Shown: piece by piece, positions 1 to 11,061 of the stretch
Layout of the letters: each line of letters begins with the position of its first letter
Position numbering within the stretch: position 1 is the first letter of the stretch
Assembly (NCBI GenBank): GCA_964019415.1
Contig: OZ025871.1
Coordinates: 664,629 to 728,628 of the forward strand
Source: Ianthella basta
Lineage: Eukaryota > Porifera > Demospongiae > Verongiida > Ianthellidae
Reading direction: 5' to 3'
DNA length: 64,000 nt
The notes under the pieces: generated by a model
The model's database searches: none
The model's input: the letters and a program-made list of their open reading frames with translations, nothing else
What the model was told of the DNA's origin: nothing
Made by a program: the position numbers and the translations under genes

Positions 1-90
1 GTGTGTGAGGTAGTCCTAGTGTGGGGCTCTGCGTCATTAATTAAGGGAAAATACTAATTGCATGAATGTCATTGTGGTGGATGGGGCTAC

Positions 91-93
<3 letters not shown>

Positions 94-169
<76 letters not shown>
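94..169. repeat. GT array joined head-on to a CA array (inverted microsatellite)
   Basis: About 14 GT units run into a short GCGTGTAA centre followed by about 20 CA units, so the two halves can pair. The left flank (1-90) matches 23012-23096 and the right flank (170-290) matches 24267-24318. In the 22.7-24.6 kb copy those two points lie about 1.1 kb apart and enclose a coding exon, so that exon is absent here. Confidence 0.9.
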
Positions 170-171
<2 letters not shown>

Positions 172-291
172 AATAAATGCATATTTGACATCCCCCTCTC
201 ACCCTCACCCTCCCCATTCCTCCTCCCCTCCCCCTCCATTCTCTCCCCTCTCTCTCCCCCTCCATTCTCTCCCCTCCCCCTCCCCATTTAG

Positions 292-590
292 GTCCCTGAC
301 CAGACACATGCAGAGGAGCCACCTGCCAAGAAAGTAAAGGGGGAAATTCCTCCTTCCCTCAACCTCCACCCAAAGGTTCCCACGGAGCAAATGCGGAAGG
401 GGGTGTGGTCTGCCACTTACGGGATGTGCTCGTTGGCTCCGCCTTCCCCCCCAAGAACTGACTGGAAAGGAAACTACAGCTTTGAAGCAGCTCATTCGCA
501 GCTACAGAGAGTCAGCTTGGTTTCTACTACGAGCAGCAGAACAACTTGAACAGACTCTGCCTAAACCAGGGTCATCCTCCTCAGCATCAT
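292..590 (+). pseudogene. Terminal exon of the upstream cassette's downstream module, frame broken
   Basis: This is a copy of the exon at 24319-24600. A CCCATTTAG acceptor precedes GTCCCTGACCAG at 292. The reading runs through a lysine-rich AKKVKG patch and a stretch ending near MCSLAPPSP. The C-run at about 454-460 has 7 Cs, against 6 in the open copy at 24.47 kb and 8 at 41.9 kb, so the frame shifts and stops at 547-549. The helical tail (LKQLIRSYRES-like) is still encoded in the other frame up to about 590. The main gene of this cassette lies left of the window. The function of the exon is unknown. Either this copy is dead, or the C-run is a sequencing or assembly error. The homology to the two other copies is clear. 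Confidence 0.6.
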
Positions 591-600
591 AGTGTAGTCA

Positions 601-950
601 CCATGGCAACACATCAGTTGTTTTCAGTCACTCGTTTCATCACATGACAGCACTTAATTGGCTCATCAATTCAATTCATAAGTGATGTGTGTTCTTGTTT
701 TTATCCCTCATTAATTGTTGGTTAATTGTTGCCTGAGTCAGTTGACAAGTTCACTATAATTATTCACACCATAAAGTGTGTGAATGGCTAATTGGAGCTG
801 TTTAGCTACGTAATTAAATGTCAGACAGTACTGACAACTGTTATCTCTGGTATGCGCGCCATTTTTATATGCACGCCCCCCCGTGGCCTTATTTGGATTG
901 AATGACGTCATAAAGCTTAAGGGGAGCGAGCCTAAGACGGAACCACACGG
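601..950. other. Conserved 3' flank of the cassette, no gene seen
   Basis: The stretch after the module's terminal exon (CACCATGGCAACRCATCAG onward) is shared by 591-800, 24601-24770 and 42040-42200, so it belongs to the duplicated unit. A CRE-type palindrome TGACGTCA lies at 903-910, just before the alpha segment. No ORF or RNA gene is seen. Confidence 0.6.
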
Positions 951-959
951 AGTTAACTA

Positions 960-1141
960 CTTCTTCTGCCACAACAGAAGATTCTCTGCGTGCGCAGCCG
1001 TTTAAATTTTGGACGCAATTGACTCCTTGCTGTTTCATTCGGAGGATACAGTTAACCTAAGAGAGTTTGGTGTGCCAAGTTGAGGGCGGAACGCATTCCA
1101 TTTCGGCACCTATTAGCTACTGGCCAGCGTCGGTAGGAACA
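960..1141 (+). other. Conserved segment alpha, copy 1: putative 5' noncoding exon
   Basis: This segment aligns by eye with 25370-25538 and 42770-42989 (shared GTTGACTNCTG and TCATTYGGAGGAYA cores), and all three copies end in the same donor-like sequence, ACA or CCA followed by GTGAGTT. It has no conserved reading frame across copies. Its position upstream of beta and of the ankyrin exon suggests an untranslated first exon, possibly with the promoter just before it (TGACGTCA at 903). The start is uncertain. The exon call is inference; the homology and the shared donor are visible. Confidence 0.45.
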
Positions 1142-2315
1142 GTGAGTTGTACAGCGATGGACGTATTAGTTGTTTTCGCTATGTTTAGCGGTACTGCATA
1201 TACCGGTATATAATTGGTATATCTGCTATTGTTTAACACATGTGGGTTATGTCCACTCTGTTTACACAACGTGAACCTTGTGGTATTCGCGCCTTGAGGT
1301 GTGACATTCCTGTGTTGCTATGGCAACGCCTGCGCTGCATGTGATGTGCGCGTGATTGAAGAGGCCTGTGCAATCAAACGTCATATCCGGTGATGGCAAG
1401 AAACGAGCTTTCAGGGGACAACAAAGAGTTGTGGTAAGAGGGAATCAAAGATGAAATCTTCACCGTTCTTAAACTTTAAAAGTATCAAGGTTTCATAGCT
1501 TTCTGTGAATGAATCCTGCACTTCGAATACGACGAATGTGAAATGACGTCATAGCCTTGCTTTCGTTTTGTATTCCATATATGGCATGTCACGAGATTGT
1601 CGTGTGACTGAAGCATTTCGAGATGGCAGAAATGAGTTTTGCAGTAAATCGCCTTCCCGACTTTGAAGGACACCAGCCCTTTGCGCGATGAGACCAGGTA
1701 TTGCAACTTAAGGACGCTTTACAACTTCTCCATGTGACCGCTTTTAGTACGAGGTTCCTATCGTGAGTTATCCAATGCCAAAGGTTCAGCTGCGAAGGAA
1801 GAATTTAGTTTTTGCAATGTAACTCTGCACCAGATGGGTTTATCAAAAGCGGTCACATGGAAAACTTTGATGATGTGATTGTGCATGGTTCTGTGTATTT
1901 TCATTCACTTTTAGCCTCTCCCATTAAGTCGATCGGTGATTTTCTGCGTTTTCATAGGTACTCTTGTCGGCGGCGAGTCTCCGTCAAGGAAGCCGTCAAT
2001 GAAATACTTGTTGCACAGAATTGAAGTACAAGAATGCAGCTTCAATTACATATACAGCTTGCTTTGTGCAGATTTTATCTGCAGGAGAAAGAGCAAAGAA
2101 TACGAAGGTCAAAAATCGGCCTGCATTGTTTACATAGGACATAACCCACATGCGAATACCATCTTCAGAGCTAATGACTGTCGGGCAGTTGAGAACTCGA
2201 CTGTCGTTGTAGCTTGCTCTTTCCTGTTAGCTGGCTAGCTAGTTCTTGCTGTGTCAGCTGCTCTTTGAAGCGGTATGAATCTATCATCACAAGCCTTGTT
2301 CCATCCTTACTGCAG
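1142..2315. other. Putative intron between alpha and beta, nothing recognised
   Basis: This stretch holds several short ORFs with no recognisable domain. A second TGACGTCA palindrome is at 1544-1551. The part near 2180-2215 (AACTCGACTGTCGTTG) recurs before beta at 25640-25660 and in weaker form near 43120. Confidence 0.4.
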
Positions 2316-2586
2316 GTTACACCTCTCTCCACTGTCCCTTTAAGGTGCCCTGTCCACTAGCTACTCTCCTCCAGCAGACGAAAAACTGTGCATTAACAGC
2401 ACTGTACGAGGTCTACACTGTTCAACCATCACATGCTGTATATAATTCATAGCACAACACTAACAGACAAGTTTCCCCTCACCTGTCAACAGTCAATAAC
2501 GGCATTCATAACTCTACACACACCCGTGACCTCTGACTCAACAGTAGCAGCCAGACACGTGAAACTCCCTTTGCAATAAGCAACTG
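2316..2586 (+). other. Conserved segment beta, copy 1: putative 5' noncoding exon
   Basis: The segment is bounded by a TTACTGCAG acceptor and a CAACTG/GTAAGTGCTCTT donor. The same boundaries occur at 25780-26218 and 43311-43759. Internal matches include AAGGTGCCCTGTCCA and CTCCAGCAGA. No long common frame is visible. If used, it would be spliced over a roughly 9-kb intron to the acceptor before the ankyrin exon at 11844. Confidence 0.45.
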
Positions 2587-3084
2587 GTAAGTGCTCTTAT
2601 GTTAATGTATGCGTTGGACAGAAATGACAGTGACAGTGAATGGTGTCATTTATGGTGATGTTATGGAACATGACACACACAAATGAAAGTGACTGGTTTC
2701 GTTCCTCGTGAATTAAACCTGTCTCAATATTTCCACCTCACAATATCCTCAGCAAGCTGAATAATCAGTCACATCCTGTACATGGTGTTTGTCTCGCACA
2801 GCTCACTGCTTTCTCCCCTCCATTTTTAAAGTTATGATGTCTTCAGTCGGGGAGAAAGGGTCTAGTGAATAGCCTATACATGCTTTTGTACAGAGTGCAC
2901 CCCAATTTGTCACTTCTGTTAACAGAAACGTGTATATAGCTACTCAATAGTTTCGCAAACAGTAATCTCCTTGTGCACTCACCGTAGAGGGCTGAAGTGG
3001 CATTGTTCTGGCTGCGTTTGCTTAGATAGTGGCACTGCCATAGCTATAGATGTCTTCCATGATACTGTACACCTCGATTATGTC
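2587..3084. other. Spacer sequence shared among cassettes, no gene
   Basis: The part just after the beta donor is rich in GACAGT-type motifs and resembles 26219-26450 and 43760-43960. No ORF, RNA gene or transposon end is recognised. Confidence 0.4.
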
Positions 3085-3830
3085 GATGACATAGATGCAT
3101 ATGTCGTATGGGGTTGATGATTCCTGGATGACTTCCAATTGACTCTCTCATAACCCAACAAAGACCAAATGTATGTTGATCCACTCTTCTCGTTCATTGC
3201 ATCACTCGCTATCCATCAACCTTGAAAGCTTATGTTCTGCCTTCCCTTGATTATTGTTGTACAGTGTGGTATGGTTGTTCTAGAAAAGACAGTCAACGTC
3301 TCCAGAGGCTTGTCAACTATGGATGTAGAATAGCACTACACAAGGATCGCCGGTATTCTGCATTTGCTCTGTATACATGCTGACCTGGGACTCACCACTC
3401 TAGAAGGCGAAGACATGCAGCTATACATCTTGTACAGATGGTGTACAAGTGTCATTCTGCAGCACCTCCATATTTGGTATCTCTCTTCCATACTCCTAAA
3501 TACCACCACAACACTCAGACACGCACACTAGTAAGCCTGAGAAAGACAAAGACCACTTTTGGGCAAAAGGCATTTCGTTTCGTTGGAGTAAGCATGTGGA
3601 GATCACTACCAACATCAGTTAGGGATGCCAGTTCATTTCATGAATTCACCAGTCTCGCCAGGAACCTCATATTTTAATAACTGACATTATTTCTATTTGG
3701 ACCTAAACTCTGCATGATTATTATTGCATGTGTATATGTACATTATGTTGTACTGGGTGCCTGAATAGTACGCTCTATGGCTAAAGGCTTCCCCGGAATA
3801 ACAAAGCTTTCTTATCCTATCCTATCCTAA
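3085..3830 (+). mobile_element. 5'-truncated non-LTR retrotransposon (LINE) 3' end
   Basis: Frame-broken reading recovers the end of a reverse-transcriptase ORF. It includes an NPTKTKCML-like block near 3150, DYCCTVWYG and SRKDSQRLQRL near 3250-3305, and an open C-terminal part at 3438-3677 with PPYLVSLF, FGQKAFRFVG and MWRSLPTSVRDA, all typical of CR1/Jockey-like LINE C-termini. After the stop comes a short 3' region ending in tandem TATCC units (about 3812-3828), as these elements often do. It is dead: the upstream part is missing and the frame shifts. Confidence 0.8.
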
Positions 3831-4161
3831 CGAATAACCAAATAGCCAAATATTCATTTGGTAACCCAATATTTGATGAATAATTCTATTTGTTCTATTA
3901 TTTTGTGGGTTTCTGTCATAAAAATGGCCTCTAATGCCCCCAAACCTCGTTTCGTTCAATGAATCAGTCGATATGTACGGAATGAAATGCCACACAATTC
4001 TCACATACCACGGAGAGACAACTGCAAAGTGATTTCCTCAGGTCAAATGCACCCATTTGTTATGTCTTATGGCTTTCTCCTCCTACTTCCAGTATTCACT
4101 ACACAACCAACTGCCATATTCTGTTAGCCCTTCCAGTGGAACAAATATTTGACTATTCGTT
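3829..4161. mobile_element. Short element with inverted ends (MITE-like)
   Basis: The left end AACGAATAACCAAATA is matched by the inverse of the right end, AACGAATAGTCAAATA (4141-4161). A second copy of the end motif follows at about 4172. It is inserted directly at the tandem-repeat tail of the LINE. No target duplication is evident, and the superfamily is not assigned. Confidence 0.45.
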
Positions 4162-7100
4162 CATTGCAGACAACGAATAGTCGACTTTGAACTATAATAT
4201 TCAGTCGACCCTTCAACTTACAGACATTTTCGGGTTGGTTGTTCACACCGGGCACTGGGTACCGGAGTTGAAATTATGGTATTATGCACATAAACATGAG
4301 CAGTATTGCTGTATAAAATCTCTAGCTCGCAATTTATGTCAACTCTACATTTTGCAATTATACTGTATGTGTATGAATTCGTATAATATCATGCAAGCCG
4401 TTCCCGGATATCAGTATGGTGTAGACGAGCGATTAAAAGAAGGTCTGTAGAAATTGGCTCGAATGCTCTCCAGCTTCATTCAACATTAGCATCCTGTGCA
4501 CTACACTGGCTGCTATCATTTGCTGTTATTTAACCCTCTCTAAGTACTTATATGAGAACATCGCAAAGAGGACCAGCCTCACAAGGGAAAGGATTAGAGA
4601 AGAGTACAGTCAGAAGGTGATGCTGTCACAGTGTGCCACAGCACGGCAAGAGGGAGACCTGTACCGGTCATTTGATGTCAACCAGTGGGCCAAATCAGTG
4701 ACATTAACAAGGAATTTAGCACCTCACCCCACCCCACCATTTTCTTTTGATTGGCCACACCCCCTGTACACACAACTATGTATCTGATTGGCTAAACACA
4801 TGTACACCTAATCCTAGAATTTGATTGGCCACACACTAGCTGTCACCCTTAGCTATATTAATCAGTCTCATAATGTACATTCTCAGTTTTGTACGCAGCT
4901 GACAAAGGCCTTTGTGGACGAAACATCCTGCAATGCAGTTGCTGATTAATCTGATACATCATTGTTCATGAACTATTTTTTCCCACATTGAGTAACGTAG
5001 CAACGATCCTCTTCTTCTGCATTTAATTTATCTACCACTACTGTCACTGTAGGTACCATTATCATAGTGACAGTGCAGTAGGCTCTTGGTGATATTATGA
5101 AACATGTATTGTAACCAACAGAACATGACCATCACTGTCACTGTTATATCTACCATAGCATGACACTATGTACGCAGTATTGCATTACTATGCCCAATAC
5201 ACATGGTGTTGAATCTGTGACCTGGATCGTAAACACTGTAATTTTTAAGGTAAGTTTCAAGATTGTGCCCTGCACTGAATTGCTGCTTTTAGATGGTAGT
5301 GCACAGGAGAAATCCTTGCTCCATGCACATTTTCATACTTTCTGGCCATTTCTGTGATAGTATGGTGAAGAAGAGAAACACGCTGTTTGCATTGTCATTG
5401 TATCTCAAGTGATACCTTTCTCCCTTTCAAATGGCCATGCATGCAAACCATGTCATCTGTTCACATGCACATGGTTGTGAGGTGACCTACCTCTTTCCTC
5501 ACTTAACGATATGCATATACAGTTAAACTATGTATGGATATCATTTTCTGAACAGGGAATATTTTTTTTACATGTATCATGATTTCTATTAACACTGCAT
5601 ACAATATGCAACCATGCCATATAGAGGGTAGTATTGATGGGATTTAATATTTGGCAGATTTCGATTTTGAATTTATATTTTCACCAATATTTTCATCAGT
5701 GTATGAAGTATGGCGTCTGGGCAGCGCCATTGCATGGCAGTCAACACATGTTTGCAATGGACCACTTGCACACAAGCTACGGGTGACGTCACATCTGCCA
5801 ACGCCTGTGCGGCCATTTTACATACAAAAAAGTTAGGCGAAATCAGCATTTCATTCTCTTGACGCTCGCGTGTTTCTAAACTGTTGCCTTTATTACAGGT
5901 TTGATCAAATGGCGTTGCAGTACAGACTTTACACTTGACAACAAGGTTCGGGGAATGGAAATGAGCCAAAGTGTGACAAAAAAGAAGGTAATTTAGTGTA
6001 GCTGTCGACAATGCCTGTGTGGTGTTCTGTGACAAGCCATCACACAACCCCAAAGTTTTCACTCACTGTTTTTGGGGTGATTCACATGGAAGATGAGGAT
6101 AATTTCAAGAGTTTAGGACACTTGAGGGCTGGCTAGGCCACCAGTCATCCCTGTGTCACAGGCACTTGCCACACTCTTTCAAGGCCTCGCAAACACCTGC
6201 TCCAAGGTTGCCTTCAACAACTGACACCACGGAGATACGGCCATAATGACTGGGCTCTTCAGATTGTGTGGGCATTGCATGGCTACACACCTTTCCGCGC
6301 ACAGAATCACCTTGTTTTCGCTTGCGCACCGACGGATTTCCACCATTCGTACATTATTGCCTAGCATGAAGTCTGTACTGTGTCTTTCACACCATTTTTC
6401 GTAACTGTGCAATAAAGGGCACGGTTTAGACATGCGCGAGCGTCTAGAGAATGGAATGTGCATTTTGCCTATTTTTGCCTATCTTTTGTAACATGGCCAC
6501 ACAGCTGGTGCCAGATGTGACACGATAGGTGTGTAATTCCTTAAGGCTTGCGTGCAAGTCGGCCATTGATATAGACCTGAGAATCTACAAAGGAAAGTAG
6601 CTGTGGACAAGTGTAATGCTCTCTAGGAGAAAGAGACAGAGTAGGTGAATGAACACATGCTTGCAGGGGCAAGTTCTTGTGATGAATATTAATGCCGGAA
6701 AGAAGTGCAGTGTGACTCGCAGTGTGCACCTACGTCTGAAGATAGAGGAATCCCTAGTGCATTAGCCAAATTGTGTGCTGCCAATATTTTCCACTACATA
6801 TGGTATAGAGCTATACTTTTCAAGAAGATAAGCAGTGTTCCAAATTGAGTCATCAATATATGTTGGAATTTACTTCATATGCTAGTGCTCTCTGCTTTAT
6901 ATTCCACCACTTTGAAACCTGAGTAAATGATCCACTGATAAGTCTTCTTGTCAACTGGATGAGTACACACATAGTACTGCATCATCCTTACAATTATAAG
7001 CTATTAAAACACATTTTTATTAAGCTATTTACATAAGCTTAGATTTACCGACTGCGAAATAGTGTTTAAACTAATCTGGGGCAGGTTGTGTAAACTGGTT

Positions 7101-7276
7101 TCACAGAACCACTTCAGAGGTGTGAAATTAAATGGTGGAATTGGAATTAATACAGGGATATGTGGCGAGTATGAGGCACATTTTGATGTCGTCCAGGGCA
7201 AAGAAAGGAATCCAGCTGGCAGCTTCAGGGGCTGAATGCAATGATCTTGCATAGAGCAAAATGTCAAGAGAATTAT
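4162..7276. other. Spacer 1, central part: no gene recognised
   Basis: A fragment near 4540-4700 reads as a short lysine/arginine-rich peptide and is followed at about 4900-4930 by GCTGACAAAGGCC and GGACGAAACATCC, a hairpin-like arrangement seen at the ends of some retroelements; I cannot name it. The stretch at 5050-5260 recurs at about 26540-26720, 32215-32420 and 44050-44260, so it is part of the duplicated spacer. Short ORFs at 5.7-6.7 kb show no domain. Confidence 0.4.
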
Positions 7277-8862
7277 GGGGTGTTCACACAAGGGCTGTAA
7301 TGCACATTGAACGTGCATTCGATCCAGATCCGTGCGTTCACACTGGGATACTCATTGGTTTAACCCTCCTGCCCTCAGCCTATGCATTTTTGGACTAAAA
7401 AGTCCACATTTTCTGGAATATTTCCAGCTTGCTGACAAGGGGGGTTCTCTGCAGTTGCGGTTATATTGTACTACATTGTTGGGCTATTCATTGATTGAGT
7501 CAAACCCTCTCAGATGAAAGCGCTGCTCGGACCAAGCCCACTGTGAATATGCCTATTGTTTGATATGTTTGGCAACGTGATATTCTGCATAATCTATTGT
7601 ATAACATTGGATACACTCTGTAATTTGTAAACAAAATGGCCGACCGTCAAAAATGGGCTTGTATCAAGACGTGATACAAGCCTTCTAAGGAGATGAATCT
7701 GTAATGCTGTTAGTGAACCTGAATATGAAGAATTTGAGAGTTGTATTGTAGATTTAGTCATTTGTATACTTTTCAGCTACAAGTTTTGACTGCGTATGGT
7801 CTGCCAACTTTGCATAAGCGCAAGTCAGTACTTACTGGTGAGGTTGCACTGTGCTTAGTATTATTAGATAGACAATTACCAGAGCTATTCAACGCTGTAA
7901 CTGAAATGCCTCCACACCTGTTCACAAGGCTTACAAAAATACTGAAATATGTTGCCTGTTTATTCGCGATAATTTTACATTTTTAGTTCGATTGCATCTC
8001 GGTTGCCATTGGAAACCAAAAACCATCATGAGCAGATAGTCCATTCTTCTGTGAACAAAATGGTACCAAACTCAGTAGTCTGCCTCACTCTATGGAAGGA
8101 AATGTGCCCTAAAAAGGCATACATGTTCAAATATACAATATATATGTGAGGGTAGGAGGGTTCATGTGCATCCACGAGGTGCTTTTGCCTTTGATCTGGC
8201 TTTGCGTGTTGATTACGTAGGCAATTATTCACAAGATTGCATAAATTGAAGCGGCTGCGATTTGATTCAGTGTTAAGCAAAGTGACAGCTGGAAGTGACA
8301 ACATTCACGTACCAATGGCTGGTGTGGGTTGGAGCATTGAAGAGACCAGAACGCTAATCATCCTTTGGGAACAGGCAAATGTTAAGGCCAACTGGATGAG
8401 AAACTGGGCACTTTATGAAAAAATTGCGCTTGATATTGCTGAAGCAGGCTACGACAGAGCCTGGTAGCAGTGTAGGACCAAGATAGAGAATCTGACCCAA
8501 CGCAAAGCGCTGGCAAGCAATTCCTGTGACAAGTATATCTTTACTTGCAAATATGTCTTCTGCAAAGCAAAATTCTTCTGTCAGCTCATCTTCTTAATCG
8601 TCTAGTCTCCCTCATCCTTCTATCTCTTTCATGCTTTTAGGCACAGCTGAGAGCAGTTGCACAATGAAATAACGAGCACGGCAACTGCTTCACTGTAGGC
8701 CATTTTCTCAAAAGTAGTTGTGTAACCATTAGCATGTGATGTGCATCGCCCACAAATTACAAAAGAAAAACAATGTGAACAGGATTGATGCACAGTCAAT
8801 GTACTTCTGATTCGCTAAGGTCTGATGTGCATTCCAAAGCACATCAAGTGTGAACACGCCTT
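7277..8862 (+). mobile_element. Harbinger-like DNA transposon remnant with broken Myb/SANT ORF
   Basis: The outer ends are GGGTGTTCACACAA (about 7278) and the inverse match GTGTGAACACGCC (about 8849), both followed inward by GTGCATT-type repeats. Inside, 8237-8510 (+) encodes a trihelix/Myb-SANT-like DNA-binding domain: W-x-EET near the start, LYEKIALDIAEAGY, then QCRTKIENL. An in-frame TAG at 8465-8467 falls between DRAW and QCRTK, where a glutamine codon is expected. Harbinger elements carry a Myb-like gene beside the transposase, which fits. A peptide near 7870-7950 might be the start of a transposase, but this is weak. No clean target duplication was found. Confidence 0.5.
8237..8510 (+). 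pseudogene. Myb/SANT-like DNA-binding domain ORF with in-frame stop
   Basis: The ORF reads from an ATG at 8237 and contains the pattern of the Myb/SANT-like DNA-binding family: a W-x(2)-EET start, a central YEKIA helix and a C-terminal QCRTKIENL helix. TAG at 8465 interrupts the last helix by one substitution. It lies inside the putative Harbinger-like element. It probably arose as the DNA-binding accessory protein of that transposon and is now dead. Confidence 0.6.
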
Positions 8863-11061
8863 TACACTGTAGAAACAGTGGTGGAGCACACAGTGATACC
8901 ACTGAGGGGTTATGGCAGCTTGTAATGTATGGATATGTATGGATATACCTGTTTGCTGCATGGCATTGTTCTATTTCTTCAATGCAATGTTGATCAAATT
9001 CTTGCCAAACAGGATAAAACCATGAGCAAAATCATGGACTGTGTCATTATCACCACCATCTCATTTCACAGCTGATGAAATGGGTATAGTAGTCACATTC
9101 ATGATAGTGAAGATGACAGCGACACAATAGTCACTATTTCCTGGTCACAAAGTGGATTATGAAATGTAAAATACGAAAGACCATGACAATGGCTGTCATG
9201 CATGGCAGCATGCACTTGCAGTGATGGTAGAAATGACATTTGAGCAGAGTGCAAAGTGCAAAGAAGTGTCCTGTCAGTTAGAAAATCAAGCAGCAAACAA
9301 TGGCCACACGACTGAAGACAGTGACGTGGATGCTGAAGTAGTGAGGAGGAATAGTGAAATCTGAGACCAAAAAAGCAATTAATGTGCTCATTGATGTACA
9401 GCTGCTAAGAACATACACTCTCTTGGTAACATTAATAAGGCTGATCAAGCTATACCATAAATTCCTACACTTGTCAACACAAGGTACAGGATTGAACCAT
9501 CTAAGTGCTGGGGGCAAAGAATGGGAGAGACGGCCTAGCAGCAGTATAATACAATTATCTTATTATAATAAATGTAACGCACATTTTTGTTTTTCGGGAT
9601 ATTCTCCTTCAATTCTGGACAGAACGTCACGAAAATTGGTAGGATTACGAAGAGGCATACTGTGAGTAACCTTGCCAAGCCGAAATTTGCTTTAAGGCCG
9701 TTCTGTCTGAGTTCTTGCCACTTTTACAGTCGCTGCCATATCTAAGAGATAGGGAAAGATTGTGTTTCGTTGTCCAGAAACTCCTTCAATTTTCCACCGA
9801 TCGTCACCAAACTTGGAAGAGTATATCACGGCAATATGGGGGTGACCTAAGGTGGTTGGTGCCTTCGCCGCTGGACTTCTTTAGACGAAATGGATTAATA
9901 TATGTGAATTCTGTACGCACAGAGTTTTACGGAGCGATTCTACGGTTTGCTCCCAATCAAATGGACAATTCTGACTGAATAAACACTCAACTTTCAAACA
10001 GTATGCTGGGAACCCACCCGAAGGGCAGGCATTCAACTAGTAATAGTAATTAATGCACACCTTTGCATTATCAAGGTGACTCCTATTATTGCGTGTGCAT
10101 TTCATACTAAATATACTACACTATATGTGCATATTTCAGGCAAACCTTACGTCAGATGAGACAGTACAAGAGAACACTTTTGTAATTGCTGCTGCTAACC
10201 ACTAGAACAGAAGTACATGCTGTTGAAGACCAGTAGGCTGACTGTAGTTAGAGAAGTAGTTGCGACAGCTCAATATGAGACCAAGGGATAAAGTGGCCTG
10301 TGTTGTTCTTCTAACAGTGTTTAAGATTCAGAGCACGAAGCAAGGAAGTGCACGTTGTGAGATACTGCTACCAGCGTATTCTTCCCAAGTTCTAAATGAG
10401 TGAAGTGGCCCACTGCAACCCTCTCTGCGATCAGTCGATCAATCTCCAGCCATGAAGTGATCCAAGAGCAGCACTGGAAGAATAGAGTGAGAGATAGCTG
10501 AGTCTCAAGCCATCATCAATTACCAAATCCAGAGCTAATAGATACAGCTGTGAAGACCCGCTCTTGCTTCTTGACCAATGAATATGTACTATTAGCATAA
10601 ATTCCTGCCAAACGCATCTGATTGGTCAAATAGGTGTGAACTAATCGTTACTGGCCACTAGATCATCCCTTCCCTGCCTAAGCGCCCTGCATTTTAGATG
10701 GATGGTGTAGCAAGCCAGACTAGGAGAGACTATGGAGTGAATGAACAAATTATTCAGTGGCAACTCAAAAATAACAAGTGAAAACACAACCCACAGTAAG
10801 TACACCACTCCATCAGGCAACAGCCTGCATAAACTCAAAGCAAAGTGAAGTACTGATTAGAGAGGTTTGGCATAGCGTAAAACAATACAATTTACGATAA
10901 CATATTGTGCAATCACAAAATACAGTAAAACACTTCCGTATTTTACAATAGAACCGAACTTTATCGTTGCTCTTAAACGTTATGCACTTCACCATCTTTT
11001 CAGTGTCTGCGAGCGTCCTAGGCACTTCTACAGCGTCTATGCGCATGTCACTACTCACCCG
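8863..11061. other. Spacer 1, distal part shared with the other spacers; no gene
   Basis: The stretch 9100-9360 resembles 46990-47190, and 9700-10010 resembles 34030-34370 (shared CCTTCAATTTTC, AAGGTGGTTGGTGCC and ACCCACCC). A motif near 10728 (GAGAGACTATGGAGTGAA) recurs at 33820 and 47380. These are pieces of the duplicated spacer. Half of a TAGTCTGG element lies at about 10655-10722 in reverse orientation. No coding gene is supported. Confidence 0.5.
10655..10722 (-). mobile_element. Half copy of the TAGTCTGG-ended element
   Basis: Read on the minus strand, this begins TAGTCTGGCTTGCTA and continues with CATCTAAAATGC and GGGCGCTTAGG. It matches the left half of the complete element at 30828-30934. 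The other end is missing, so it is a fragment. Confidence 0.6.

Noticed and set aside
4880-4940. Hammerhead-ribozyme-like motif near GCTGACAAAGGCC
   Set aside because: The core lacks the CUGANGA sequence needed; only a small hairpin and a GAAAC box are visible.
5673-6062. 129-codon minus-strand ORF and a possible THAP-like start on the plus strand near 6008
   Set aside because: No convincing cysteine/histidine pattern of a THAP or other domain could be matched in either strand.
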